Notes: generated by a model from the letters alone, not told the origin. A DNA stretch of 64,000 nt from Oceanotoga teriensis (GCF_003148465.1 NZ_QGGI01000006.1:90003-154002), one strand, 5' to 3'; positions 37,380-46,848 are shown, counted from the stretch's first letter. Made by a program: numbers and translations.

Positions 37380-39038
37380 TTATTTTTTTAAAACAACAAA
37401 TTCAAAAGGTTTTAAATCAACAAAATTTTCAATATTTTTTTCATCTATCAAATTAACAAAATGTTTATCAGTATCATACTTTTTGACTTTATTAGAAATA
37501 TTTAAAATAAATTTTATACTATTATTTCTTTCAAAAGATATAGTTTCATTATCAATATCTAATACTTTCATAGATACAAAAGGGTCAAAGTCTATATTAT
37601 TAGATCTGATAGATAATATTTTTTTCATTTTATGAAATATTTTATATCTTAGAGTTTTTGGGTTTTTTAAATCGATTATTAAATTTTCATAATGAAGTTT
37701 TTCTCTATTTATAGATCTATATTGACCAGTTTTTTTAACACCATCAAAAAAATTTTCAGATCCTAATAAAGAATGTATGTATATTCCAGGTACTCCAGGC
37801 ATAAAACAAGCTATTGCATAAGCTGAAATGAATTTTCTTATACTTAAATCAAGATCATCATCTTTAAAAGCACTGAAAAGGTTTATATTTAATTCATAAG
37901 GAGATTTTGAACCGTCAGAATTCTTCTTATAAGAAACGAAACCATTATGTCTTATGATATCTTCGATTAAATTCTTTTTATCATTATCATCTATAATTCC
38001 TTCTAAAGGTCTTAATCCAATTCCATCATGTGAAGCAAGAAAATTAAAATAAGTTGCATACTTTGAAGGAGATTTAATAGACTTAAGCCATTTTAAAAAG
38101 ACTCTACTATCTTGTTTAAAAAATGTATATAAAATGAGTGGTGGTAATGTAAAATTATATATCATATGGGCTTCATTATTACCATTACCAAAATATTTTA
38201 TATTATCTTCATGTGGTACATTTGTTTCTGTTATTATTAATACATCTTTATAAGTCATTTCAAAAATTTTTCTTATTAATTTTATTATCAAATGAGTTTG
38301 ATTAAGATGAATACACGTTGTATATTTTTCTTTCCATAAAAAACCAATTGCATCTAATCTTAATAATTTTGCACCTTTTTTAGCATAAAAAATCAATATA
38401 TCTATTATTTCAAGTAATACTTCTGGATTTTTATAATTCAAATCTACTTGATCTTCACTAAAAGTAGTCCATATTTTTTTAATACCTTCCGATGTTTTAA
38501 ATTCTGTTAATAAACTATGTGTTCTGGGTCTTACAACTTTTGAAAGTCCTTCATCATTTTCACATTCTATAAAGTATTTTGAATATATCTTATTTTCATT
38601 AAGAAATTCTTGAAACCAATAATTTTCTTTAGATATGTGATTTATTACAGCATCAAACATTAATCTATAATTTTCTGATAAATATTTAATATCTTCCCAT
38701 GAACCATTTTTTTCATCTATTTTTTTATAATCTATTACTGAAAATCCATCATCAGAAGAATAGGGGAAAAATGGAAGTATATGTATTGTATTAATAGAAT
38801 TTCCAATAAATTCTTTTGAAAATTTGTTAAGTGTTTTCAAACAACTTTCATTTTTTGTATATATATTATCTGCGTAAGTTATTAATACTGAATCTTTATT
38901 TGAAATTTTATAAAAATTATTTCTTTTAGTTTTTATAGAATTTATTTTATTTTTAATTGAATTATATACATAATCAGAGTTATCTCCATAAATAGATAAA
39001 ATAATATCTTTAATTTCTTTTAAAGTATTTGATTGCAC
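37380..39038 (-). CDS. GH13_18 glycoside phosphorylase (sucrose/glucosylglycerate phosphorylase type)
   Basis: 552-residue alpha-glucoside phosphorylase, which splits a glucoside with phosphate to give glucose 1-phosphate. Catalytic residues of the GH13 barrel are visible: nucleophile D229 (LLRLDAIGFLW), acid E271 (ITETNVPHEDN) and D338 (ASHDGIG). The ETNVPHEDN form and the gene neighbourhood (binding protein and two permeases, as in E. coli ycjMNOP) favour glucosylglycerate phosphorylase over sucrose phosphorylase, but substrate choice is inference. It starts at a GTG (39038), ten bases after AGGAG. There is no signal peptide, so it acts in the cytoplasm. Confidence 0.88.
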   Translation of the reverse strand: MQSNTLKEIKDIILSIYGDNSDYVYNSIKNKINSIKTKRNNFYKISNKDSVLITYADNIYTKNESCLKTLNKFSKEFIGNSINTIHILPFFPYSSDDGFSVIDYKKIDEKNGSWEDIKYLSENYRLMFDAVINHISKENYWFQEFLNENKIYSKYFIECENDEGLSKVVRPRTHSLLTEFKTSEGIKKIWTTFSEDQVDLNYKNPEVLLEIIDILIFYAKKGAKLLRLDAIGFLWKEKYTTCIHLNQTHLIIKLIRKIFEMTYKDVLIITETNVPHEDNIKYFGNGNNEAHMIYNFTLPPLILYTFFKQDSRVFLKWLKSIKSPSKYATYFNFLASHDGIGLRPLEGIIDDNDKKNLIEDIIRHNGFVSYKKNSDGSKSPYELNINLFSAFKDDDLDLSIRKFISAYAIACFMPGVPGIYIHSLLGSENFFDGVKKTGQYRSINREKLHYENLIIDLKNPKTLRYKIFHKMKKILSIRSNNIDFDPFVSMKVLDIDNETISFERNNSIKFILNISNKVKKYDTDKHFVNLIDEKNIENFVDLKPFEFVVLKK

Positions 39039-39051
39039 AGGTTAACAACTC

Positions 39052-39864
39052 CTATTTATCAAATTTTTTTGTTTTTATAACTTTATTTATATTTTCAAAA
39101 TGCTGTTTAAGATTTCTCTTTTTTAAAAGTACATTATATATAAGATCAAAAATAAACATTTCACCTATTCTAGTTTCTTTAAATTCATTTTCATTTGGTG
39201 CATCGGCAACAGTATAAAGTACTTTATCAGCAACAGAAGATAAAGGAGATCTTACACCAGAAGTAATTGCTATAGTATATGCACCAGCATTTTTTGCAAC
39301 TTCTGTTGATTTAAAAACATCTCTTATAAATCCTGAATGACTAACTGCTATAACTGTATCTTTTGAACTTAAATTTGCTCCAACTATTACTTGCATGTGT
39401 GGATCTGAAAAGGCATTTGCTATATAACCTAAAGAATTTAATTTAAGTGATATATCAAGAGCTACTGGATATGAACGACCTACAGCAAGTATAATTATTT
39501 TATTACTATTATCTATCCTATTTGCAATTTCTTCTATGAGATTTTTATCAAGATTTCTATTTATTGTATCTATTATTAAAGAAACTTTTGAATGATAACT
39601 CTCAAAAATATCTTTATCTTGGTTTACTTCCATACTTGGTGAACTCAATTCTTTTACAAGGTCAATTTTAAATTCTTGATAACCTTCATAGCCGATTTTT
39701 TTAACAAGCCTGTATATAGTGGTTTCACTAACTCCAGACCAATTTCCAAGTTCTGTAATACTATAATGTATAGCATCATCAGGTCTTTGAATTATATAAT
39801 CAGCAGCTTTTTTTTCAGTTTTTGTTAAGGATTTATATATTCCTTTTATTTTGTTTATAACCAT
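39052..39864 (-). CDS. RpiR/MurR-family regulator with SIS domain
   Basis: 270-residue regulator. The N-terminal HTH_6 domain (KTEKKAADYIIQRPDDAIHY, then ELGNWSGVSETTIYRLVKKI) is joined to a SIS sugar-phosphate-binding domain (IIILAVGRSYPVALDISLKL; DTVIAVSHSGFIRDV). It lies between the permease genes and the phosphorylase gene, and probably senses a phosphosugar from the imported glycoside to control the operon. Confidence 0.93.
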   Translation of the reverse strand: MVINKIKGIYKSLTKTEKKAADYIIQRPDDAIHYSITELGNWSGVSETTIYRLVKKIGYEGYQEFKIDLVKELSSPSMEVNQDKDIFESYHSKVSLIIDTINRNLDKNLIEEIANRIDNSNKIIILAVGRSYPVALDISLKLNSLGYIANAFSDPHMQVIVGANLSSKDTVIAVSHSGFIRDVFKSTEVAKNAGAYTIAITSGVRSPLSSVADKVLYTVADAPNENEFKETRIGEMFIFDLIYNVLLKKRNLKQHFENINKVIKTKKFDK

Positions 39865-39886
39865 AAAGTCACCTTCTTAATTTTAT

Positions 39887-40858
39887 CTATTCTTTGACTC
39901 CGCCAGCAGTTAAGCCACCAACAAGATATTTTTCCATAGTCATAAATAATATTATAACAGGTATAGAAGTCATTACAGATGCGGCCATCATTTTAGTCCA
40001 TATTGCATGATCTGAATAAAATATTTCATTCAAACCTATAGGAAGCGTATAAAACTGTGGATAAGGTCTTATAAATATAGAGGCAAATAAATACTCATTC
40101 CAACCAATCATAAAAGCATATATAAAAACTGTTATTATAGCTGGCAATGAAAGAGGAATAATTATTTTTGTTATTATTCCTATTCTTGAACTTCCATCAA
40201 TTATAGCGGCTTCTTCTATTGTTTCAGGTATTGTTCTAAAATAATTTCCTAACATATAAAGTGAAACAGGTAAAGTTTGTACAAGATATATTACAAAAAG
40301 AGAAACAAGTCCTTTATAACCATTTCCTGTCATTCCTATTTTAACAAATATTTGGTAAAGAGGCACAGCTAATATTGTTCCACCAAACAGATAAACAAGA
40401 AGTACTGATTTTTGAATAGTGCCTCTACCTGGGAACTTTATCCTACTAAAAGCATATGCCCCAAAGATAGAAATTATGACACTAATGAGTGAGCTTAATC
40501 CTGCTATTAATAGACTATTAAGAAAAAATCTTAAAAATGGAAAAGACTCTTTTTTCCTTTGAGAATATATTTTATCTAATATGGGTTTTTGTTGTTCTTC
40601 TGGTAAATCTTTTACAAGATCAAGCAATTGTTTTTCTTCATTAGATAATTCATCTCTTATAGATTCTTTAAGTCCCAAAAGTTCCATATAAGCATTAATT
40701 GTTGGTCTTTTAGGAATTACTCCAGGATCAAATGCATCTGAATCATATCTAAAAGATACAGAAAGCATCCATATAAAAGGATAAACTACAAATATAACTA
40801 ATGCAAATATAGCAAGATAAAATAAAATACTTTTTAAGATGGATTTTCTTTTTACCAT
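39887..40858 (-). CDS. Carbohydrate ABC permease, MalG type (CUT1)
   Basis: 323-residue inner-membrane permease with about six helices. The EAA loop is EEAAIIDGSSRIGIITKIII. A large periplasmic insert of roughly 70 residues follows the first helix (YMELLGLKESIRDELSNEEK), as in MalG/YcjP relatives. Its ATG overlaps the end of the MalF-type gene by seven bases. No ATPase gene is in the operon, so a shared MsmX-type ATPase is probably used. Confidence 0.93.
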   Translation of the reverse strand: MVKRKSILKSILFYLAIFALVIFVVYPFIWMLSVSFRYDSDAFDPGVIPKRPTINAYMELLGLKESIRDELSNEEKQLLDLVKDLPEEQQKPILDKIYSQRKKESFPFLRFFLNSLLIAGLSSLISVIISIFGAYAFSRIKFPGRGTIQKSVLLVYLFGGTILAVPLYQIFVKIGMTGNGYKGLVSLFVIYLVQTLPVSLYMLGNYFRTIPETIEEAAIIDGSSRIGIITKIIIPLSLPAIITVFIYAFMIGWNEYLFASIFIRPYPQFYTLPIGLNEIFYSDHAIWTKMMAASVMTSIPVIILFMTMEKYLVGGLTAGGVKE

Positions 40859-41733
40859 TTTAACACCTTCTTGACATAAATGCCTATCAAACTCATCATA
40901 AATAAAAATAATAAAGTAGCTATAGCGGCTGCCACACCTTGTTGAGGAATTCCAGTGAAGGCTTTTTCATAAATATATATAGGTAATGTATTGGCAAATT
41001 TTGACATAAGATAAACTTCATCAAACTTATAAAAATTCCATATACCTCTTAAAAGTGCCACAGAACCAATAACAAAATATAATTCAGGAAGTGTTATATG
41101 TAAAAATTTTTGCCATGAATTTGCACCATCAATTTCAGCAGCTTCATAATAATCGTCATTTATAGATTGAAGTTTTGAAAGTATCATAAGATAAATAAAA
41201 GGAAAATTTCTCCAAATATTAAATATAGATACAACAATAAATGAATTATTAGGATCATTTATTATATCCATTCCAGAACTAAATCCAAAAAGAGTAAGAA
41301 ATTTTGTTAAAGGACCATCGATTGGTAAAAGAACATATTTCCAAGAAAAAACTATCGCAATTAATGGAGTTACATAAGGTAATAATAATAAAGATCTTAC
41401 CAATGTGCGACCAAAAAATTTTTTATTCATCAAAAGAGCAACACCAAGCCCTAATAATATACTTCCAACAACAGTTATAAAAGTAAATAATAATGTAATT
41501 CCAAAAGATCTCCAAAACGTTATATCTTTAAGAATATTAATATAATTTGAAAATCCCACGAACTTATTATTTTCGCCTAAAGAAAGAGAAACATCAAAAA
41601 AACTAAGATATATATTATAAAATACAGGATAAAGTATTAAAAGAGAAATTAATATTACAGTTGGAGATACGAGCTTCCAACCAAAAATAGCTTCCTTTTT
41701 CTTTAGAGGGGAATAATTATCTAAAATTGCCAT
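40852..41733 (-). CDS. Carbohydrate ABC permease, MalF type (CUT1)
   Basis: 293-residue permease with six helices. The EAA loop is YEAAEIDGANSWQKFLHITL. The ATG at 41733 (MAILDNYSPLKKK) lies six bases after GGGAGG; the upstream ATG at 41751 precedes that site and is rejected. It pairs with the MalG-type protein to form the channel. Confidence 0.93.
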   Translation of the reverse strand: MAILDNYSPLKKKEAIFGWKLVSPTVILISLLILYPVFYNIYLSFFDVSLSLGENNKFVGFSNYINILKDITFWRSFGITLLFTFITVVGSILLGLGVALLMNKKFFGRTLVRSLLLLPYVTPLIAIVFSWKYVLLPIDGPLTKFLTLFGFSSGMDIINDPNNSFIVVSIFNIWRNFPFIYLMILSKLQSINDDYYEAAEIDGANSWQKFLHITLPELYFVIGSVALLRGIWNFYKFDEVYLMSKFANTLPIYIYEKAFTGIPQQGVAAAIATLLFLFMMSLIGIYVKKVLKW

Positions 41734-41755
41734 TTTTAACCTCCCAATCATTAAA

Positions 41756-41783
41756 AAATAAAAGGGGACAGCCCCTTTTATTT
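41756..41783 (-). terminator. Intercistronic hairpin after the sugar-binding protein gene
   Basis: AAATAAAAGGGG pairs with CCCCTTTTATTT around a 4-base loop; on the minus strand it is followed by TTTTT. It begins at the stop codon of the binding-protein gene and should attenuate the permease genes. Confidence 0.75.
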
Positions 41784-43066
41784 TATTTACCTAAAACTCT
41801 TTTTGCTTCAGTTTGAGCCCATGCTGCTGTCTGTTGAGGACTCCAATCATTTGCGAACATATAATTTATAGCCTTTCCTATAACAAAATTTGCATCGAGT
41901 TTACTCATATCAGTAAGAACTTTACCATCTATAAACTCAAATCTTTCAACTTCATTAAGAGCTGCAACTATTTCAGCCATCTTTTCTTTACCATATCTTT
42001 GAAGTATAGGATTATCTAAAAATTCATCGCTTTCAGCTATACTACTTCTCGTAGGATTCATTCCACCAGGAGCCATATGTAACCAGTAAACATAATTTTT
42101 TGGTGACATTAAAAATTTAATAAAATCTTCTGAATTCGATTTGTCTTTTGATGTATTCAAAATACCTATTCCTACCATTTGTCCATAAGAAGTAGGTCTA
42201 ATATTAATCATTTTATTAGCAAAACCTGTATGTACCACAAGATCGGCATCAAATTTATCAATTCTTGATTTTTGAACTTCTTCAACAGCAATATCATCCA
42301 TGATATAAGTTGAATAAAAAGTCATTGCAGTTTCTCCAGAAAGATACCCTTTTAATGCATCAAGAACATCTGTATAACCAGGTTTAGAATATTTACCTAA
42401 TTCTTTATAAAATCTAAAAGATTCAATCATCTCTTTAGAATCAAAAAGAAGATTACCTTGAGCATCCATTGGTCTAGCTCCATTTGCAAGCGCTATTTCA
42501 GTAAATACTTGTTGTGTAAAAGCATTAGCTTTTTTAGGAATTATTATTCCATAAACACCCTTTGCAGGATCATTTAAAGCTTTTGCAGCAGTTAAAATGT
42601 TATGCCAACTATATGGATTACCTAAATCTCTTGGTTCAAACCAATCTTTCCTATACCATAAACCTTGTACCCAGGCATGAAAAGGTACTGCAAAAGAAGA
42701 ACCATCAGCATCACTTAAAAGTTTTTTTGCGCCTGGATATATATCTCCAAAACTATCCACTATTTTTGTGTTCAAATCTTTATCCATGAAATTTTCAGAA
42801 GCAAGAAGAAGTAAAGGTTCAATACCAGCTTCTAAAATATCTGGAAGTGTACCAGAATTCTTTGCAACTGGAATTTGAGTCATAAGATCATTTTCTTCAA
42901 TAGGAACTACATTAACTTTAATTCCAGTTTGAGCTTCATAAATAGTAGCTAAAGCCTTAATTCTTGTTTGTCTATTTGATTCTGTTTCTGTTGTCCAAAA
43001 TGTTAATTCAGCCATTACAGAAATTGATAAAACAAAAATCATGATTAATAAATAAAACTTTTTCAT
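41783..43066 (-). CDS. Sugar ABC solute-binding protein (family 1)
   Basis: 427-residue exported binding protein. The signal peptide is MKKFYLLIMIFVLSISVMA, with no lipobox. The mature start ELTFWTTETESNRQTRIKAL and the C-lobe motif MAPGGMNPTRSSIAES are typical of CUT1 disaccharide-class binding proteins. It is the first gene of the operon with two permeases, the RpiR regulator and the phosphorylase. A glucosylglycerate-like or sucrose-like glycoside is the likely ligand, inferred from the phosphorylase. Confidence 0.93.
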   Translation of the reverse strand: MKKFYLLIMIFVLSISVMAELTFWTTETESNRQTRIKALATIYEAQTGIKVNVVPIEENDLMTQIPVAKNSGTLPDILEAGIEPLLLLASENFMDKDLNTKIVDSFGDIYPGAKKLLSDADGSSFAVPFHAWVQGLWYRKDWFEPRDLGNPYSWHNILTAAKALNDPAKGVYGIIIPKKANAFTQQVFTEIALANGARPMDAQGNLLFDSKEMIESFRFYKELGKYSKPGYTDVLDALKGYLSGETAMTFYSTYIMDDIAVEEVQKSRIDKFDADLVVHTGFANKMINIRPTSYGQMVGIGILNTSKDKSNSEDFIKFLMSPKNYVYWLHMAPGGMNPTRSSIAESDEFLDNPILQRYGKEKMAEIVAALNEVERFEFIDGKVLTDMSKLDANFVIGKAINYMFANDWSPQQTAAWAQTEAKRVLGK

Positions 43067-43402
43067 TAGAAAAATCCCCCTTTTTCTTTTTTGTTGAAAA
43101 AATTATTTTTTTTTAATAAAAAATTGAATATTTTCTTCAAAATTATAAAATATAATTTTCTATAATCAAAACATAATTAAATTATGTTTCGACTAATTAA
43201 TTAAAAATATACCTAAAAAATCATTAAAATCTTTCTTTTACTAACATATTCATAAATTAACATAAATACGATTTTAAAAGAAATAAAAAGTTAAATATAA
43301 ATAATTGCTTTATTATAATTAAAAAAGCCAAAAATTCAATTTAAGAAAATTTATTTTTTATTTTATAATTAAAAAGAATATTTTCAACAAAGAGGTGATA
43401 AA
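43067..43402. other. Divergent intergenic region, no gene seen
   Basis: 336 bases between the divergent sugar-importer operon and the glycosyltransferase. It is extremely A/T-rich, with the GGGGGA ribosome site of the importer at one end and GAGGTGA of the glycosyltransferase at the other. It must hold both promoters; I could not assign hexamers or an operator with confidence. Confidence 0.6.
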
Positions 43403-44704
43403 ATGAAAATAGGATTACTTCATTATAGAGTCGGAGAAACAGATGGAGTATCACTCGAAATGGAAAAATGGAAAGATGTTTTAACAAAAATGGGAAATGA
43501 AGTTTTTTTAATTGGAGGAGAAATTGGAACAAAAAATGCAATAAAAATCCCTTCATTATCTTATAGAAATGAAGAAAATATGATTTTAAAATCATGGATA
43601 TTTGAAAAAAATGAAAAATCAGAAGAAGAAATTTTGAAAAAATTAAACGAACTCAAAGAAAAAATATATGAAGAACTTCATATTATTAAAAATTTTGATA
43701 TATTAATTGTTAATAATCTTTTTTCACTTGCTCATAATATACCTGCAGCACTTGCTGTTTATGAATTTTCTAAAGAAAATAAAATAAAGGTTATAGGTCA
43801 TCATCATGATTTTTATTGGGAAAGAGATTATTATGATAATATAAATAGTCAAAAAATAAAAAATATACTAATAAAATACTTTCCACCTAAAGAAATAAAA
43901 CATGTAGTTATAAATTCAATTGCAAGAAATAATCTTTTAAGTAAAAAAAACATTGAATCTAAAATAATACCAAATGTATTTGATTTTTCAACAAAAGAAT
44001 GGAAAAAAGATAAATATAATTCAAAAATATATAGTGAATTAAATATTGATGAAAAACATGATATAGTATTTTTACAGGCTACAAGAATTGTAAAAAGGAA
44101 AGGTATAGAAATGGCGATAGATGTACTTTCAAAACTTAATGATAAAATTCATAATTACAATAATAAAGAAACATATAATAAAAAAATAATAAATGATAAA
44201 AGTTCTATATATTTAATTTTACCTGGACTTAATGAAGAATCTGAATATTTTGAAAAATTAATAAAATATGCAAATCAAAAAAAAGTTAAACTCAAATTCT
44301 GTTCTAAAATATGTTCAGATAAAAGAGAAAAAAATAAATTTTCTTTATGGGATTTTTATGCTATATCTGATTTTATTACCTATCCAAGTTTGCTGGAAGG
44401 TTTTGGTAATCAATTTCTTGAAGCTGTTTTTGCAAAGAAGCCTATATTAATATATGAATATCCTGTTTATGAAAAAGATATATCAAAAATAAATTTTAAT
44501 ATAGTAAGTCTTGGTAATAATGCTTATATAAAGGATAGCTTATATACTGTTAGCGAAGAAAAATACGAAACTGCCGCTGAAAAAATATTAAAAATTATTT
44601 TTTCAGAAAATATAAATGAAATTTCAAACAATAATTTTAAATTGGGTAAGAAATATTATTCTTATTCAAGATTGGAAAAAGATCTTAGAAATTTAATAAA
44701 TTAA
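43403..44704 (+). CDS. GT4-family glycosyltransferase
   Basis: 433-residue retaining glycosyltransferase of GT-B fold. The N-terminus is HYRVGETDGVSLEMEKW; the EX7E motif is E-GFGNQFL-E in the donor domain (SLLEGFGNQFLEAVFAKKPI), where the nucleotide-sugar binds. The N-terminal signature resembles Thermotogota enzymes linked to mannosylglucosylglycerate synthesis, which fits the divergent glycoside phosphorylase operon; this specificity is inference. It may equally glycosylate lipids or polysaccharide. The GAGGTGA ribosome site is strong. Confidence 0.8.
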   Translation: MKIGLLHYRVGETDGVSLEMEKWKDVLTKMGNEVFLIGGEIGTKNAIKIPSLSYRNEENMILKSWIFEKNEKSEEEILKKLNELKEKIYEELHIIKNFDILIVNNLFSLAHNIPAALAVYEFSKENKIKVIGHHHDFYWERDYYDNINSQKIKNILIKYFPPKEIKHVVINSIARNNLLSKKNIESKIIPNVFDFSTKEWKKDKYNSKIYSELNIDEKHDIVFLQATRIVKRKGIEMAIDVLSKLNDKIHNYNNKETYNKKIINDKSSIYLILPGLNEESEYFEKLIKYANQKKVKLKFCSKICSDKREKNKFSLWDFYAISDFITYPSLLEGFGNQFLEAVFAKKPILIYEYPVYEKDISKINFNIVSLGNNAYIKDSLYTVSEEKYETAAEKILKIIFSENINEISNNNFKLGKKYYSYSRLEKDLRNLIN

Positions 44705-44707
44705 ACC

Positions 44708-44788
44708 TTGGAACTAAAATCAGTAAATGTAGTGATAATTAGTGTTTTAGCATATTGATGATTTCTGGAATCCTTTATTCATGACTCT
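44708..44788 (+). promoter_or_regulatory. Orphan CRISPR leader remnant
   Basis: About 80 bases nearly identical to the repeat-proximal part of the leaders at 53082-53161 and 62904-62983 (for example GTGTTTTAGCATATTGATG). The promoter-bearing upstream half of those leaders is missing here. Two extra bases (CT) sit at the leader-repeat junction. Confidence 0.9.
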
Positions 44789-44818
44789 CTCTAACAATAA
44801 CAAGAATTGTATTTAAAT
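44789..44818 (+). CRISPR. Single orphan CRISPR repeat
   Basis: One perfect copy of the 30-base repeat (starts CTCTAACAATAACAAG, ends GTATTTAAAT) directly after the leader remnant. No spacer or second repeat follows. Confidence 0.92.
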
Positions 44819-44820
44819 AC

Positions 44821-44931
44821 TTCAATCTTAAAAATCAAGATGGTTTTAGAAAATTAGTGTATCTATATAAAAGAGTTAATTCAAAGTTTGTTTTTGATGA
44901 GAATGATTTGGATGATTTTTTAAGTATATAA
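44821..44931 (+). pseudogene. C-terminal gene remnant, unknown family
   Basis: An open reading stretch of 36 codons (NLKNQDGFRKLVYLYKRVNS, then KFVFDENDLDDFLSI and stop) with no start codon or ribosome site. It looks like the tail of a lost gene and begins right after the orphan repeat. Confidence 0.4.
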
Positions 44932-44953
44932 TTTTTCAGTTTAGTTTTAAAGT

Positions 44954-44987
44954 AAAAAAACGAGCAAATAAAATGCTCGTTTTTTTT
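44954..44987 (+). terminator. Rho-independent terminator
   Basis: AACGAGCA pairs with TGCTCGTT around a 7-base loop, with A and T runs on both sides, so it can act in both directions. It lies between the remnant at 44821 and the helicase remnant. Confidence 0.88.
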
Positions 44988-45001
44988 AGTGATAAATATA
45001 A

Positions 45002-45715
45002 TTACAGCTCCACATATTCCCACAATTCTTTGAGAAATCTAGGATATTTTGTTTCTTTTTTCACTTTAGGTAAAGCAACAGCTAACAATCTGCGTGGTCT
45101 AGTCATACCTACATAAGCTATTCTCATTAATTCTGAATCTAAGGAACCTTTGTTCAAAAAACTAGGCGTTAATGTTTTTTTAGACTTTGTATATATAACA
45201 ATAGTGCCTCATAAGTTTCACCTTTGACACCGTGAACTGAGGAACGAGTATAAGTAGTATAATTTTTCTTTTCAAAAAATATTTTTATAGATTTATTTTT
45301 AAAATCTTTAAATTTATTATCTCGACTTTTTATTTTCACAATATTATTAATTTTTTTATCCTTTTTAGGGACAAGTTGATAAATATCTAGTCGCTTCTTT
45401 AGAATACCCTTAAACTGTTCAATCCAATCTCTAATAAGAATATTTAAATTTGGATACTCAATTAAAATATCTATAATGCAATTTTTCCATTTATCATAAG
45501 AAATCAGTTGATTAATATCACTTATAATATATTCTGTATCTTTTATATTCCCAATAAGCATAGAATAAATGGCTTGTTCACATAGATTGAAAGCTTTCTT
45601 TCTTGAACCAAGATTCCATTTATACGCTGATTTTGCAAACATCTCTATTTTAGAACTTTTCCATAAACCCGTAATATCAGAATCTGAATGAATTCTATCT
45701 CTATAAAAAAAGTAG
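45002..45715 (-). pseudogene. UvrD/Rep-type helicase remnant (GajB-like), truncated and frameshifted
   Basis: C-terminal part of a superfamily 1 helicase. In one frame (45169 to about 45715) the sequence reads GLWKSSKIEMFAKSAYKWNL and so on to motif V, SVHGVKGETYEALLLYIQSL. It then runs into a stop. The next frame continues KKTLTPSFLNKGSLDSELMR with motif VI, RIAYVGMTRPRRLLAVALP, and ends at 45002. The break lies in a run of seven A (45175-45181), so one base has been gained or lost. The N-terminal two thirds, with the Walker motifs, are missing. The VHGVKGET form is common in helicases of Gabija-type and other defence loci. Confidence 0.75.
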
Positions 45716-45745
45716 AAAAATATAGAATTTTTTATAATATTAAAT

Positions 45746-46385
45746 GATATAAAAAATGAATATAACTTTGATTATACTAAAATGTTTTTATGTGTAAAAA
45801 ATAAAAATATAAAAGATAAAATCAAAGAATACATAGATGAAAATAAATTATCAAAAATATTATTATATGGAAGAAAAAAAGCATCAAGAAAAAGTCAAAT
45901 AATGTATAAAATAATGAAATATTTATATGAAATTAATTATCCATTTATTTAATTATAATAAGTATAAAAAAGATGATAAAAATAATGAATATTATAAGTA
46001 TTAGGATAAAAATGAAGACGACAATAATTGGTTAAAACACTATTCAAAAGAAATATATAAAAAAACCAATAAATTACAAATACTGTTAATAGGTGAATTA
46101 GATATAGATTATAAAAAATTTAAAGATTATTTTATAATATCAGCCTATAAAACTATAATAAATTATGATGATTTCATTATATTGGATATAATAAAAGAAA
46201 TAGTAAAATATTCTTATTATCCTCAATATGAACAAAAATATTATTCACTAACAGATTCATGTCATTGTGAATATATAATACATCAAAACAATGAAATAAA
46301 ATATGGCCCATATATAGAATTTGAATTAAATAAAAAAATAAAACACTTTGATTTTTTATCAAAGAGTTTTATTTTTTTACAATGA
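45746..46385 (+). pseudogene. Decayed gene of unknown function
   Basis: Two open stretches on the plus strand, 45746-45952 (NEYNFDYTKMFLCVKNKNIK onward) and 46005-46385 (NNWLKHYSKEIYKKTNKLQI onward to stop), separated by in-frame stops. Neither has a convincing start. The composition resembles the accessory genes around it. I do not recognise the family; it is probably a broken gene, and a short intact gene at the second stretch cannot be excluded. Confidence 0.35.
46332..46378. terminator. Bidirectional terminator between decayed gene and adhR-like gene
   Basis: AAAAC-x-CTTTGAT pairs with ATCAAAG-x-GTTTT around a T-rich loop, followed by T runs. It overlaps the 3' end of the MerR gene at 46369. 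Confidence 0.6.
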
Positions 46386-46812
46386 ATTTATGAAATTTTT
46401 TTGGTATATTATCTAAATTATCTGTATCATCCTTATGTATAGCACATGTTCCTGCTTTTTTAGATGTTTCATAAAACCAAGTCTTATAATTCAACATATC
46501 TAGCATATCTTGAAATTCTTTTATTTTATTATCTACAATATTACGCTGTGAACTTATAATATCTAATCTTTCATCAATTTTAGAATCACCTTCCATAGAA
46601 TAATCTATAAAAACCTTAATATCTTTAATAGACATACCAGTTTTTTTCAAACACTCTATAATATTTAACCAAGGTAAATCTTCATCTTTAAACATTCTAA
46701 TACCACCTTTTGAACGTTCTACAAAAGGTAATAAACCTTCTTTGTCATAATATCTTAACGTAGAAGCTGAAACTCCCATTTGTTTTGCAATTTCGCCTAC
46801 TGTATAAATCAT
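46369..46812 (-). CDS. adhR: MerR-family regulator, AdhR-like
   Basis: 147-residue regulator of the AdhR/NmlR group. The winged helix is IYTVGEIAKQMGVSASTLRY, DKEGLLPFVERS, with a coiled coil after it. The start is the ATG at 46812 after GGAGG; the frame upstream of this is not coding. It is divergent from an operon with carboxymuconolactone decarboxylase, cupin and alcohol dehydrogenase genes. The divergent promoter carries CTTAAAG-N4-CTTTAAG, the operator described for Bacillus subtilis AdhR, which responds to aldehydes and quinones. Confidence 0.88.
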   Translation of the reverse strand: MIYTVGEIAKQMGVSASTLRYYDKEGLLPFVERSKGGIRMFKDEDLPWLNIIECLKKTGMSIKDIKVFIDYSMEGDSKIDERLDIISSQRNIVDNKIKEFQDMLDMLNYKTWFYETSKKAGTCAIHKDDTDNLDNIPKKFHKFIVKK

Positions 46813-46848
46813 ATTTTGCCTCCAAATAAAAAATTTACAAAAAATCAC

